9,237 nucleotides of DNA from Flammeovirgaceae bacterium UBA4659 (GCA_002405445.1 DHLV01000014.1:17759-26995); one strand, 5' to 3'. Positions 1-6,937 are shown, counted from the first letter of the stretch. Program-made: numbers and translations. Notes: generated by a model not told the origin, from the letters alone.

Positions 1-53
1 AGAGCACCTGACTCATAATCAGGGGGTCGCTGGATCGTGCCCAGCTGGGCCCA
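1..53 (+). tRNA. 3' part of a tRNA with CAT anticodon (tRNA-Met, or Ile2)
   Basis: The window begins inside a tRNA, so the acceptor 5' strand and most of the D arm are missing. A 5-bp anticodon stem (CCTGA/TCAGG) encloses the loop CTCATAA, with anticodon CAT at 14-16. A 5-nt variable loop follows, then a T stem GCTGG/CCAGC around a 7-nt loop, the acceptor strand TGGGCCC and discriminator A at 53. CCA is not encoded. The anticodon stem lacks the GC run typical of initiator tRNA, so this is elongator Met or the lysidine-modified Ile2; I cannot decide which without the 5' half. The T loop reads ATCGTGC where TTCGANN is usual, so positions 54 and 58 are both changed. Confidence 0.88.
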
Positions 54-70
54 CAAATTTTTTCGAAAAC

Positions 71-96
71 AAGCGGCTTTTTATGGCCGCTTTTTT
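71..96 (+). terminator. Rho-independent terminator after the tRNA
   Basis: A perfect 7-bp inverted repeat, AAGCGGC (71-77) and GCCGCTT (86-92), has an 8-nt loop and runs into a T tract ending at 96. Weaker A/T pairing extends the stem on both sides. It lies 18 nt after the tRNA 3' end and 33 nt before the next start codon, so it most likely ends the tRNA transcript. Confidence 0.82.
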
Positions 97-128
97 GTTT
101 TCCCAATATCTTCACATTACTTGTTGGT

Positions 129-1364
129 ATGCGCACCTTTCAAACCCATACACTAAAAAATGGCATCCGCGTGGTGCACAACCAGGTCACTTCTACCAAA
201 ATTGTGCACTGCGGCATCATGCTCGATATTGGCAGCAGAGATGAGTCGCCTGCCAACCAGGGCATTGCGCACTTTTGGGAGCACATGGCCTTCAAAGGCA
301 CCCAAAAGAGGAATTCTTTCCACATACTCAATCGGCTGGAGGTATTGGGCGGAGAGTTGAACGCCTATACCGACAAAGAGAAAATCATGTTTTATGCCTC
401 GCTTCGTAACGAACATGCCGAACGGGCGATCGAATTGTTGGCAGATATCACTTTTAATTCTGTTTTTCCAAAAGAACAAATTGAGCGCGAGCGGAAGGTG
501 ATATTGGAGGAAATGTCGATGTACCTCGATGATCCCGAAGATTCCCTTCAGGATGAATTCGACAAGATCATTTTTGCCGGACACTCGCTCGGTATGAATA
601 TCTTGGGCACCGAAAAAACAGTAGGCTCTTTTCAGCGCAAAGACTTCCTTTCTTTTGTAAAGGCACATTTTGATACGCGGAAAATCGTTTTTACCTGTGT
701 GGGAGATTTGTCGATGGAGCAAGTTGTGCAATTGGCCGAAAGGCATTTAGGCCACATCCCCAAAACTATTTCGAGGCGCACCCGAAAAAAATTTGTTGGC
801 TATCGCCCAAAAGAAGTGGTCATTGAGCGATCCGTGAAGCAGGCACGCTGTGCCATCGGGCGGGCTGCCTATCGTTTAGCAGACGATAACAGAAGTGCTT
901 TTTACATGCTTACGAGTATACTGGGTGGTGCCGGAATGAATTCTCGCCTCAATTTGGCGCTTCGCGAAAAGCATGGATTTGTTTACAGCATCGGTGCGCA
1001 GTTCATACCCTTTACGGATACCGGAATATTCGTGACATCATTTGGCACAGAACCCGGCCAGCTCAAAAGAAGCATTCAATTGGTGCAGGCAGAAATGCAA
1101 CGATTGTGTGATGAGAAACTCGGTATAAAGCAGTTGGCCAATGCCAAAGAGCAATTGCTTGGGCAAATTGCAATGGCTGAGGAGAGCAATATCAATTTCT
1201 TAATGATGATGGCACGGAACCTGTTGGATTTGGGCCGAGTGATTACCTTTGAGGAAATTCAAAATCACATCAAGGGCACCACTGCGCGCAAGTTGCAAGA
1301 ACTGGCTCAGGATATGTTTGATGCAGAGCACTTGAGCTGTTTGATGATGGTGCCAAAGAAATGA
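129..1364 (+). CDS. M16-family zinc metalloprotease (processing-peptidase-like)
   Basis: The product is a 411-residue, single-chain M16 (pitrilysin/insulinase clan, M16B-like) peptidase. The inverted zinc motif HxxEH is intact as HFWEH at residues 48-52: His48 and His52 bind zinc and Glu51 is the catalytic base. The third ligand is a Glu 76 residues downstream in VILEEM (Glu128), which is the family spacing. The C-terminal half keeps the LREKHGFVYS segment, whose Arg/Tyr pair is typical of active subunits. The length suits an M16B protein of two homologous domains. No signal peptide is evident, so it is probably cytoplasmic. The substrate cannot be deduced; the family degrades or processes peptides. 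The ATG follows the tRNA terminator with no clear Shine-Dalgarno. It is probably the first gene of a three-gene run, 37 nt ahead of the SGNH hydrolase. It is complete and not disrupted. Confidence 0.93.
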   Translation: MRTFQTHTLKNGIRVVHNQVTSTKIVHCGIMLDIGSRDESPANQGIAHFWEHMAFKGTQKRNSFHILNRLEVLGGELNAYTDKEKIMFYASLRNEHAERAIELLADITFNSVFPKEQIERERKVILEEMSMYLDDPEDSLQDEFDKIIFAGHSLGMNILGTEKTVGSFQRKDFLSFVKAHFDTRKIVFTCVGDLSMEQVVQLAERHLGHIPKTISRRTRKKFVGYRPKEVVIERSVKQARCAIGRAAYRLADDNRSAFYMLTSILGGAGMNSRLNLALREKHGFVYSIGAQFIPFTDTGIFVTSFGTEPGQLKRSIQLVQAEMQRLCDEKLGIKQLANAKEQLLGQIAMAEESNINFLMMMARNLLDLGRVITFEEIQNHIKGTTARKLQELAQDMFDAEHLSCLMMVPKK

Positions 1365-1401
1365 TTTTTTGGCCGCGTTCGATTATTAATTTGTCTTTAC
1401 A

Positions 1402-2076
1402 ATGAAGAGTCTATTTTTTTTACTGTTTGCGCTGCCCGTAATGTTATGGGCGCAACCGCGCGGGTACGACACGCTTCCCAACGTGCCGGAGCATTACATC
1501 AAGAGGTTAGCAGCTTTCAAAAAGCAACCGATCGTTACTGAAAAAAATATGATGGTCGGCAACAGCATCACCGAAGGCGGTAACTGGAAAAAACTGCTCA
1601 ATGATTCGACCATCATCAACCGAGGCATTTCGGGAGACGTTACTTTCGGGGTGCTCAACAGATTGGATGAGATCACCAAAAGAAAACCCGCAAAGCTTTT
1701 TTTGCTGATCGGAATCAATGATTTATCGCGCAACACCCCCAATGAAATAATCATAGAAAATATCTTCAATATTGTTTATCGTCTCCGGGCCGCATCGCCC
1801 AAAACAGAGATCTTTGTACAGAGCATCTTGCCATTGAACGAGAGCTTTCAGAATTTCCCCAAACAGTTTAAAGGTAAGCAGGAAAAAGTAGCGGCTATCA
1901 ATGGATACCTTGCCAAATATGCAGAGAAAATAAAGTATACCTTCATTGATTTGCATAGCAAATTTGTTGACAAGAATGAAAACCTTGAGGCTAAGTATGC
2001 AACGGATGGCCTGCACCTAAGTGCAGCGGGCTACCAGCATTGGGCCGAAATTTTAAAATTGTATATCAAAAAATAG
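1402..2076 (+). CDS. Secreted SGNH/GDSL-family hydrolase (esterase or acetylhydrolase type)
   Basis: This 224-residue protein starts with a hydrophobic signal peptide (residues about 1-17; MKSLFFLLFALPVMLWA, then Gln), so it is probably exported to the periplasm or beyond. All four SGNH blocks are visible. Block I is VGNSITEGG with nucleophile Ser55; the usual GDS is GNS here. Block II is NRGISGD with Gly78, block III is GIND with Asn106, and block V is DGLHLSAAGY with Asp202 and His205. The family hydrolyses esters, often acetyl or acyl groups on carbohydrates or lipids, and the organisation resembles the PAF-acetylhydrolase-like branch. The actual substrate is unknown. It lies between the M16 protease (37 nt) and the cupin gene (4 nt), so co-transcription is likely. 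Key catalytic residues are all present. Confidence 0.9.
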   Translation: MKSLFFLLFALPVMLWAQPRGYDTLPNVPEHYIKRLAAFKKQPIVTEKNMMVGNSITEGGNWKKLLNDSTIINRGISGDVTFGVLNRLDEITKRKPAKLFLLIGINDLSRNTPNEIIIENIFNIVYRLRAASPKTEIFVQSILPLNESFQNFPKQFKGKQEKVAAINGYLAKYAEKIKYTFIDLHSKFVDKNENLEAKYATDGLHLSAAGYQHWAEILKLYIKK

Positions 2077-2080
2077 TTTT

Positions 2081-2599
2081 ATGTTGAATTTGGAATTATC
2101 AGCTTCACTCACCAAACAGCAGGTCTTTGCTTCAATTGAGCAAAAATTATCAGAGTTAGATTTAACAGTGGCATCACATGATTTTTTGAGGCCGTGGGGT
2201 GGTTTTTTTGTCATTGATGAAAGTCTTTCTCAACGCTTCATCCAGTTGTTTTTCCCGCACCTCAATCCGGCAGACTTGGTGATCGGTGGAAAATTGAGTC
2301 CAAAAATTTTAGTGGTAGCACCTCATCAACGGCTCTCCTGGCAGTATCATTTTCGCAGAGCGGAGATTTGGAAATTGGTGAGTGGCGTGGCGGGCGTAGT
2401 GACCAGCGAAACAGACGAACAGGGTGACGCCAAAACATTGGCGCTGGGTGAGATCGTAGAATTAAGGCAAGGCCAAAGACACCGATTAGTGGGACTTAAC
2501 GGCTGGGGTGTAGTGGCTGAGATTTGGCAGCACACTGATGGCTCTCACCCCAGCAACGAAGACGATATTGTAAGGTTGCAAGATGACTTTGGCAGGTAG
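2081..2599 (+). CDS. Cupin protein resembling the type II mannose-6-phosphate isomerase domain
   Basis: The 172-residue product has the signature of the cupin domain of type II phosphomannose isomerases. It shows RPWGGFFVIDE (37-47), then PHQRLSWQYHFRRAEIWKLV (81-100), GQRHRLVG with His134, and a C-terminal EDDIVRLQDDFGR. Likely metal ligands, by family analogy, are Gln88, His90, Glu95 and His134. The family interconverts mannose 6-phosphate and fructose 6-phosphate. This short stand-alone form lacks the GDP-mannose pyrophosphorylase domain of the bifunctional enzyme, so isomerase activity is plausible but not certain. There is no signal peptide, so it is cytoplasmic. The ATG lies 4 nt after the SGNH stop codon, suggesting translational coupling. 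No terminator hairpin is seen after it. Confidence 0.85.
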   Translation: MLNLELSASLTKQQVFASIEQKLSELDLTVASHDFLRPWGGFFVIDESLSQRFIQLFFPHLNPADLVIGGKLSPKILVVAPHQRLSWQYHFRRAEIWKLVSGVAGVVTSETDEQGDAKTLALGEIVELRQGQRHRLVGLNGWGVVAEIWQHTDGSHPSNEDDIVRLQDDFGR

Positions 2600-2799
2600 A
2601 TATTGATGTCGGCAGTCCTTTCGTTACAGGCCGTAGCCCGTGATGCTTGGTTCTGGATATACGCACTGTCGGGTAATTTGCGCTGAAACTGAAATATTCC
2701 GGCCAGCCAAATAAAATGTTCCTAAAGCCCTGGTGCGCAGTTGTATTGGGTCGTATGCCGGTGGCGTTACCTAATAAAATCACTTTCAATTAATTACGT
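2600..2799. other. Intergenic segment without a supported gene; possible dispersed repeat
   Basis: Nothing coding is supported between the cupin gene and the helicase promoter. From 2600 to about 2775 the composition is GC-balanced and gene-like, then it becomes A/T-rich toward the promoter. A minus-strand frame stays open from 2789 into the cupin gene, but its translation matches no family I recognise. Its style recalls short intergenic pieces found in many copies in Bacteroidetes genomes; that is an impression, not a demonstrated match. No terminator or clear hairpin was found. Confidence 0.45.
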
Positions 2800-2807
2800 T
2801 ACCTTTG
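2800..2807 (+). promoter_or_regulatory. Bacteroidetes-type -7 promoter element for the helicase gene
   Basis: TACCTTTG matches the Bacteroidetes consensus TAnnTTTG exactly. It lies 40 nt before the helicase ATG, in an A/T-rich stretch, implying a leader of roughly 35 nt. No convincing -33 TTTG is seen at the expected distance upstream, so the call rests on the -7 box and its position. Confidence 0.6.
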
Positions 2808-2847
2808 TAGCATAATTTTTTAACACACCATTACAATTTAACTATTA

Positions 2848-4611
2848 ATGAAATCTTTTGACGCCCTGGGGCTCTCAGGGCAACTGGTGGAGGCGATCCG
2901 CCAAATGGGGTTTGAAAATCCCACGCCCATTCAAGAACAGGCCATTCCTATTCTGTTGCAGGGCAAGACCGACCTGGTAGGGTTGGCACAAACTGGCACT
3001 GGCAAGACAGCCGCTTTCGGTCTTCCCTTGCTCGACTTGATAGACGAAGGTAACCGTACTACACAAGCGTTGATACTGGCACCCACTCGTGAATTGAGTG
3101 TGCAGATCACCACTGATCTTGAAAATTTTTCCAAAGGCATGAAAGATCTGAATATCGTCACTGTGTACGGTGGAGCAAGTATTTCAGAACAGATCAAAAA
3201 AGTAAAGCGTGGGGCACAAATTATTGTGGCAACACCCGGCCGGCTTATCGATTTGATCGAGCGCAGGGTAGTAAACCTAGGCACGGTACAGTACGTAGTG
3301 TTGGATGAAGCCGATGAGATGTTGAACATGGGTTTCAAAGACGACATTGACGAGATCTTATCGGGTACCCCGGATGAGAAGAATGTTTGGCTGTTTTCGG
3401 CAACTATGCCACGTGAAGTGCGTGAGATATCGAAGAACTACATGACCAACCCACAGGAACTCACTGTGGGAGAACGCAACCAGGGAAATGAAAATATCGA
3501 GCATCAATTTGTGCTGGTAGACGATCGCGACAAGTATTTAGCCCTGAAACGACTGGTGGATTACACGACAGATATTTTTGGTGTCATTTTCTGTCGAACC
3601 AAAATTGACACGCAAAAGGTGGCCGAGCACCTGATCAAAGACGGCTACAACGCTGATGCCCTGCACGGGGATTTGACACAAGCACAACGCGACCGCGTGA
3701 TGAAGAGTTTCAAGAACAAAACACTTCAGTTGTTGGTGGCGACTGACGTGGCAGCCCGTGGAATTGATGTCAGCAATATCACTCACGTGATACACATGAA
3801 TTTGCCTGACGAGATCGAATACTACACCCACCGCAGCGGCCGAACGGCTCGTGCCGGCAAGAAAGGCATTTCAATGGCTATCGTTTCCAAGCGTGATATG
3901 GGCAAAATCAGCCAAATCGAAAAAACACTGAAACGCAGGTTCACAAAAATATCAGTCCCGACAGGCGATGAAGTTTGCCAGAAGAAGATCATGGCTTTAA
4001 CCCAAAAAATGCGAAATGTAGAAGTAAACGAAGAGGAGATTGATAGCTTCTTGCCGGAAGTGTATCATGAGTTGCGCGACCTGAGCAAGGAAGACATCAT
4101 CAAACGATTTGCATCGATCGAGTTCAACCGGTTTTTGGAGTACTATCGTGATGCAAGAGATTTGAACAAAGGAGGAAGTGAGCGCAAACAGAGCTTTATA
4201 GACGAAGGTGGCGCTGAGAATTACACTACTGGCGACCGCATCTTCATCAATCTGGGCAAGATGGATGGCCTTGAGAAGGGTGACTTGCTTGGGCTGATTT
4301 GCGACTACGGTGAAATAGACAAGGGAAAGATAGGACGAATTGATCTCAAGGGCGCCTATTCGTTCTTTGAATTAGAAAAAGACGTTACTTCAAAAGTGCT
4401 GAAAGGGTTTGAAGGCCTGGAGGTGCGTGGCCGTAAAGTGAGGTTGGAGATGACCGGTGAGCGCAGAGAAAAAAGGGACGATGAAGGTGGCGGAAGGCAC
4501 AAACGCTTTGGTGGAGGTGAGCGAGATGGTCGCTCGGGCAGCAGGGATCGCAACAGAGATCGCGATCGAGACCGGGCCGGAAGAGGTGGCCGCGAAAGGA
4601 AGCGCTGGTAA
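2848..4611 (+). CDS. deaD: DEAD-box ATP-dependent RNA helicase (DeaD/CsdA-like) with DbpA-type RNA-binding domain
   Basis: The 587-residue protein carries every DEAD-box motif. These are the Q motif around FENPTPIQ (22-29), motif I AQTGTGKT (47-54), PTREL, TPGR, DEAD (153-156), SAT (184-186), FCRTK, ATDVAARGID and HRSGRTAR (328-335). After the two RecA-like lobes comes a linker, then a DbpA-type RNA-binding domain (about 462-535). A basic, low-complexity tail (about 536-587) contains an Arg-Asp repeat (566-576) and ends GRGGRERKRW. The architecture is that of DeaD/CsdA helicases, which unwind structured RNA in ribosome assembly, mRNA decay and cold adaptation. It is cytoplasmic. It has its own -7 box and terminator, so it is probably monocistronic. 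The family call is firm; the deaD symbol is by architecture and could differ among paralogues. Confidence 0.95.
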   Translation: MKSFDALGLSGQLVEAIRQMGFENPTPIQEQAIPILLQGKTDLVGLAQTGTGKTAAFGLPLLDLIDEGNRTTQALILAPTRELSVQITTDLENFSKGMKDLNIVTVYGGASISEQIKKVKRGAQIIVATPGRLIDLIERRVVNLGTVQYVVLDEADEMLNMGFKDDIDEILSGTPDEKNVWLFSATMPREVREISKNYMTNPQELTVGERNQGNENIEHQFVLVDDRDKYLALKRLVDYTTDIFGVIFCRTKIDTQKVAEHLIKDGYNADALHGDLTQAQRDRVMKSFKNKTLQLLVATDVAARGIDVSNITHVIHMNLPDEIEYYTHRSGRTARAGKKGISMAIVSKRDMGKISQIEKTLKRRFTKISVPTGDEVCQKKIMALTQKMRNVEVNEEEIDSFLPEVYHELRDLSKEDIIKRFASIEFNRFLEYYRDARDLNKGGSERKQSFIDEGGAENYTTGDRIFINLGKMDGLEKGDLLGLICDYGEIDKGKIGRIDLKGAYSFFELEKDVTSKVLKGFEGLEVRGRKVRLEMTGERREKRDDEGGGRHKRFGGGERDGRSGSRDRNRDRDRDRAGRGGRERKRW

Positions 4612-4631
4612 CAATTGAATTAATTGCGATG

Positions 4632-4658
4632 AGTCCTGAGTAACATCAGGACTTTTTT
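4632..4658 (+). terminator. Rho-independent terminator of the helicase gene
   Basis: A perfect 8-bp inverted repeat, AGTCCTGA (4632-4639) and TCAGGACT (4646-4653), with a 6-nt loop, is followed by a run of six T to 4658. It starts 20 nt after the helicase stop codon. On the minus strand no T run follows, so it should not terminate the convergent paa operon. Confidence 0.9.
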
Positions 4659-4946
4659 ATTGATTGGCACCTGAGGAGTTTCGATCGAACCGTTATCACT
4701 TTCATAGTGATGCAATGCATTTCATTTGCAATCGTTCTCTGCGCTCACTGGGGTAGGTACTGTACCAAAAATTTGTGCAGGCCATCGTGCCGGTTCCGCT
4801 GCATGTATCAATTGGCGCTGCCAATAAATGAACCATCAACGCAACGCTTGGCGTGGCCTTATTCAAGGTATTTCCAACCGCCTTTTGCAAAGCGCAGCGA
4901 TCCGGGTATTGCTTCAACTTCGCGGTTTGGGTTTGGTGTTTGTTTT
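4659..4946. other. Convergent intergenic region between the helicase and paaD; no gene supported
   Basis: About 290 bases lie between the helicase terminator and the paaD stop codon. Frames are open on both strands, but none gives a protein I recognise; the long plus-strand frame continues as an antisense shadow across paaD. Two short hairpin-forming repeats are present: ATCACT/AGTGAT (4695-4711) and ATTGGC/GCCAAT (4811-4825). Neither is followed by a T run on the minus strand, so no standard terminator for the paa operon is visible. The reductase gene paaE, which often follows paaD, is not here. Confidence 0.6.
4811..4825. repeat. Short inverted repeat downstream of paaD
   Basis: ATTGGC and GCCAAT form a 6-bp stem with a 3-nt loop (GCT). 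It lies 122 nt beyond the paaD stop codon and has no T tract on either side. It could stabilise the 3' end of the paa mRNA or be chance. Confidence 0.35.
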
Positions 4947-5429
4947 CTACAACGGTTTGAACTGCTCAAACGCCTCGTGGCAGGTGTAGCAGTAGAAGAT
5001 CGCCCGGCACAAGGTGGGGCCAAAAGGGTTTTTGAGTTCGGTGTTGTATCCATTGCACCGGGGGCAACTGGCGTTTTCCAGTATCTCAAGATCGTGCAAC
5101 ACTTTGTTAGACGGGGGAGGGGCGAGGCCAAACCTCTTCAAAGCTGTTTTGCCTTTTTCAGAGATACGATCTGATGACCACGGGTGTTGAAACGATACGT
5201 TGACGATGACCTCTGCAATGCCTTTGCTCTTCAATTTTTCGATAACTTCACGTTTCATGACATCCAAAGCCGGACAGCCGGCAAACGTTGGTGTCATCTC
5301 CACTCGTACGCTATTTTCGGAAGCCACCACTTCGGTGATAACGCCAAGGTCAACCAGAGAGAGCACGGGTATTTCGGGATCTTTCACATCCTCCAGCCAA
5401 TCGTAAACTTGTTGTACAGTCAGCGTCAT
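4947..5429 (-). CDS. paaD: Phenylacetyl-CoA epoxidase maturation protein PaaD
   Basis: The 160-residue protein has an N-terminal MIP18/DUF59 (SufT-like) domain with VKDPEIPVLSLVDLG (15-29) and the conserved TFAGCPA segment (Cys52). A C-terminal zinc-ribbon-like region follows, with CPRC (122-125) and CYTC (147-150). This two-part layout and length are characteristic of PaaD. It is needed for function of the phenylacetyl-CoA epoxidase, probably in Fe-S or metal maturation of the complex, rather than being part of the catalytic core. It is the last recognisable gene of the minus-strand paa operon, 58 nt downstream of paaC, the widest gap between genes of the operon. The start at ATG 5429 fits the domain boundary. 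It is a cytoplasmic protein with no sign of damage. Confidence 0.94.
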   Translation of the reverse strand: MTLTVQQVYDWLEDVKDPEIPVLSLVDLGVITEVVASENSVRVEMTPTFAGCPALDVMKREVIEKLKSKGIAEVIVNVSFQHPWSSDRISEKGKTALKRFGLAPPPSNKVLHDLEILENASCPRCNGYNTELKNPFGPTLCRAIFYCYTCHEAFEQFKPL

Positions 5430-5487
5430 GGGTAATGAATGTCAAAAGTTTACAGTGCAATTGAGTTCAATCTTTTTTTGCTGCCCG

Positions 5488-6243
5488 CTACCATTCTGCA
5501 GTAGGGTCAATCCTAAATACTTCACTCATTTCATCTAGCAGCGGCTGGAGGTGTTTGCTGTGTTTGCCCATTCGGCCGCCCATTACCGGTTGTATCAACT
5601 TCCAATCCGGCATCTGTAAACTCGTTTTAAACAGCGTTTCTTCTACTTTCCCTAACCATTGGTTTCTCAATTCATTTTCGCCTGCGAAAATACCGTGGCT
5701 GATTAAATCACTTTCGTAAGGTGAATGCTCAAACATGCCGAGTGCGTAGGGAAATGCCAAGTCTAACGATCTTTGTAACCGGCTGATGCTCTCGTCTGTG
5801 GCTGAGCCAAGTTGGTTCATCCAGGTTTTGGCATGCAGGGTGTGGTAACGCAATTCTGCGCGCACCTTTTTGGCCACTTGTGCCAGTGGCTCGAATTGAG
5901 ATGATGTCAACATCTCGAAACGGAGTGCCTCGGCCGTATCGTACAAAAAATGCCTGATCAAACTGAAATCATATTCCTGATTGGGAAGTTCTACCAAAAT
6001 GCAATTGTGGAACTGCGGAGCGTTGCGCGTGAAAGCAACCGTATCAGGATCATTTTCCCCGAGTTGTTGGAGCAATGTGTACAATGCAAGGCTGTGCCCT
6101 ACTTTGTCTTGAGCCATTGATGAGAAGGCGATGTCTTCCTCCAGCAAAGGCCCAAAACCGGTCCATTCGGAATTACGATGGCCAAGAATCAACTGGTCAT
6201 CGGCCATTTTGTACAGCAATTCTTTAAGAGCAATATTTTCCAT
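5488..6243 (-). CDS. paaC: Phenylacetyl-CoA epoxidase structural subunit PaaC
   Basis: The 251-residue ferritin-like helical protein matches PaaC in length and pattern: MADDQLILGHRNSEW (13-27), then LEEDIAFSSMAQDKVGH (34-50), and AELRYHTLHAKTWMNQL later. PaaC pairs with PaaA in the heterodimeric core of the enzyme that converts phenylacetyl-CoA to its 1,2-epoxide, and it is non-catalytic. The sequence shows this: PaaA has QDEVGH with an iron-binding Glu, whereas PaaC has QDKVGH at 45-50, with Lys in place of the ligand. The gene starts one base after the paaB stop codon (TGA, 6245-6247), so translational coupling with paaB is very likely. No Shine-Dalgarno is obvious. Confidence 0.95.
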   Translation of the reverse strand: MENIALKELLYKMADDQLILGHRNSEWTGFGPLLEEDIAFSSMAQDKVGHSLALYTLLQQLGENDPDTVAFTRNAPQFHNCILVELPNQEYDFSLIRHFLYDTAEALRFEMLTSSQFEPLAQVAKKVRAELRYHTLHAKTWMNQLGSATDESISRLQRSLDLAFPYALGMFEHSPYESDLISHGIFAGENELRNQWLGKVEETLFKTSLQMPDWKLIQPVMGGRMGKHSKHLQPLLDEMSEVFRIDPTAEW

Positions 6244-6244
6244 T

Positions 6245-6928
6245 TCATTTGGCTGGTTCGCGCGATTCGAGAAAATGTGTCAATTTATCACCTGCCTTGT
6301 AGTCAGCGGCATCCCGGAATTTTTTTTCGGGTAGCGTAAGCCATAGTTCCGCTTCCTCTGCACGAGTGAAGCGTATCCTGGCACTTTCAATAGCCCAAAC
6401 ATTGTAAACTGATTGGTTACTGCCGAATTGCTGCTTGGCCACCACCATGGCATGTTGTGGAGAAGATGCCTTGACTGTGCCTGCGTGTATGTGCTGTTTC
6501 CCTCTTTTAGGGAGATGGTAGATTTCAAATTCCTTCGTAGAAGATACTATGGTTGTTTCCATTTCCCCGGGTATCGTTTCGTAGGCGCTCACATTGCCTT
6601 CAGTAGTGGCAGATACAAAAACATCTCGCGTGTCTACAGTATAGATCGATACACAGGTGAACCTTCGGGTGAATGTCTCTTTGGCAAGTACATAAGAAAG
6701 TTCCAGATTCGGTGCATGCACAATGCCCTCGTGCTGAAAAGGTTTTCCTTCGCGCGGCTGCACGAAAACCTCAAATGTACCAAACTGGTCTAATGGCGCC
6801 TTTGACTTGATATCGCTGCCTTCAGCAATGCTGGGTAAACGAATTACGCGAGGGTCTAAAGAATTCAAGGGTTTTGATGTTTGTTGTGCTGTTGAGAGTG
6901 TCGATTGACTTTGCGTTGGGAAGTTCAC
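6245..6928 (-). CDS. paaB: Tandem two-domain PaaB, phenylacetyl-CoA epoxidase subunit
   Basis: Canonical PaaB is about 95 residues; this product is about 227 and contains two PaaB-like units. Unit 1 (about 49-106) has FGTFEVFVQPREGKPFQHEG, HAPNLE, then VSIYTVDTRDVFVS. Unit 2 (about 132-188) has FEIYHLPKRGKQHIHAG, KASSPQHAM, then VYNVWAIESARIRFT. Both follow the family order: aromatic strand, K/R-GK-H-HxG, and a terminal hydrophobic strand. PaaB bridges PaaAC dimers in the epoxidase complex. The start is uncertain: no in-frame ATG exists after the upstream stop. I chose GTG at 6928 because GGGAG lies 9 nt before it. TTG at 6937 or TTG at 6868 are alternatives, the last just before the LDPRV segment. 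The gene sits between paaA (24 nt from its stop) and paaC (1 nt). Confidence 0.88.
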   Translation of the reverse strand: MNFPTQSQSTLSTAQQTSKPLNSLDPRVIRLPSIAEGSDIKSKAPLDQFGTFEVFVQPREGKPFQHEGIVHAPNLELSYVLAKETFTRRFTCVSIYTVDTRDVFVSATTEGNVSAYETIPGEMETTIVSSTKEFEIYHLPKRGKQHIHAGTVKASSPQHAMVVAKQQFGSNQSVYNVWAIESARIRFTRAEEAELWLTLPEKKFRDAADYKAGDKLTHFLESREPAK

Positions 6929-6937
6929 CCCGAGCAA

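Noticed and set aside
153..746. A 197-codon open frame antisense to the M16 protease
   Set aside because: The plus-strand frame has full M16 motifs; the antisense product shows no recognisable domain and is a shadow.
2496..2789. A minus-strand frame over the cupin 3' end and the intergenic gap as a gene
   Set aside because: It overlaps the conserved C-terminus of the cupin and matches no family I know; it is noted only as a possible repeat.
4695..4711. ATCACT/AGTGAT hairpin as the paa operon terminator
   Set aside because: The stem is A/T-rich, and the minus strand continues AACGG rather than a T run.
4702..4917. A short minus-strand frame after paaD as a PaaE remnant
   Set aside because: No flavin, NAD or 2Fe-2S ferredoxin motif is visible in it.
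4707..5174. A 155-codon plus-strand frame across the convergent gap and paaD
   Set aside because: It runs antisense through the conserved Cys-rich end of paaD, and its Cys- and Arg-rich product looks like a mirrored coding sequence.
6413..6793. A 126-codon plus-strand frame inside paaB
   Set aside because: It is antisense to both PaaB-like units and lacks any recognisable motif.
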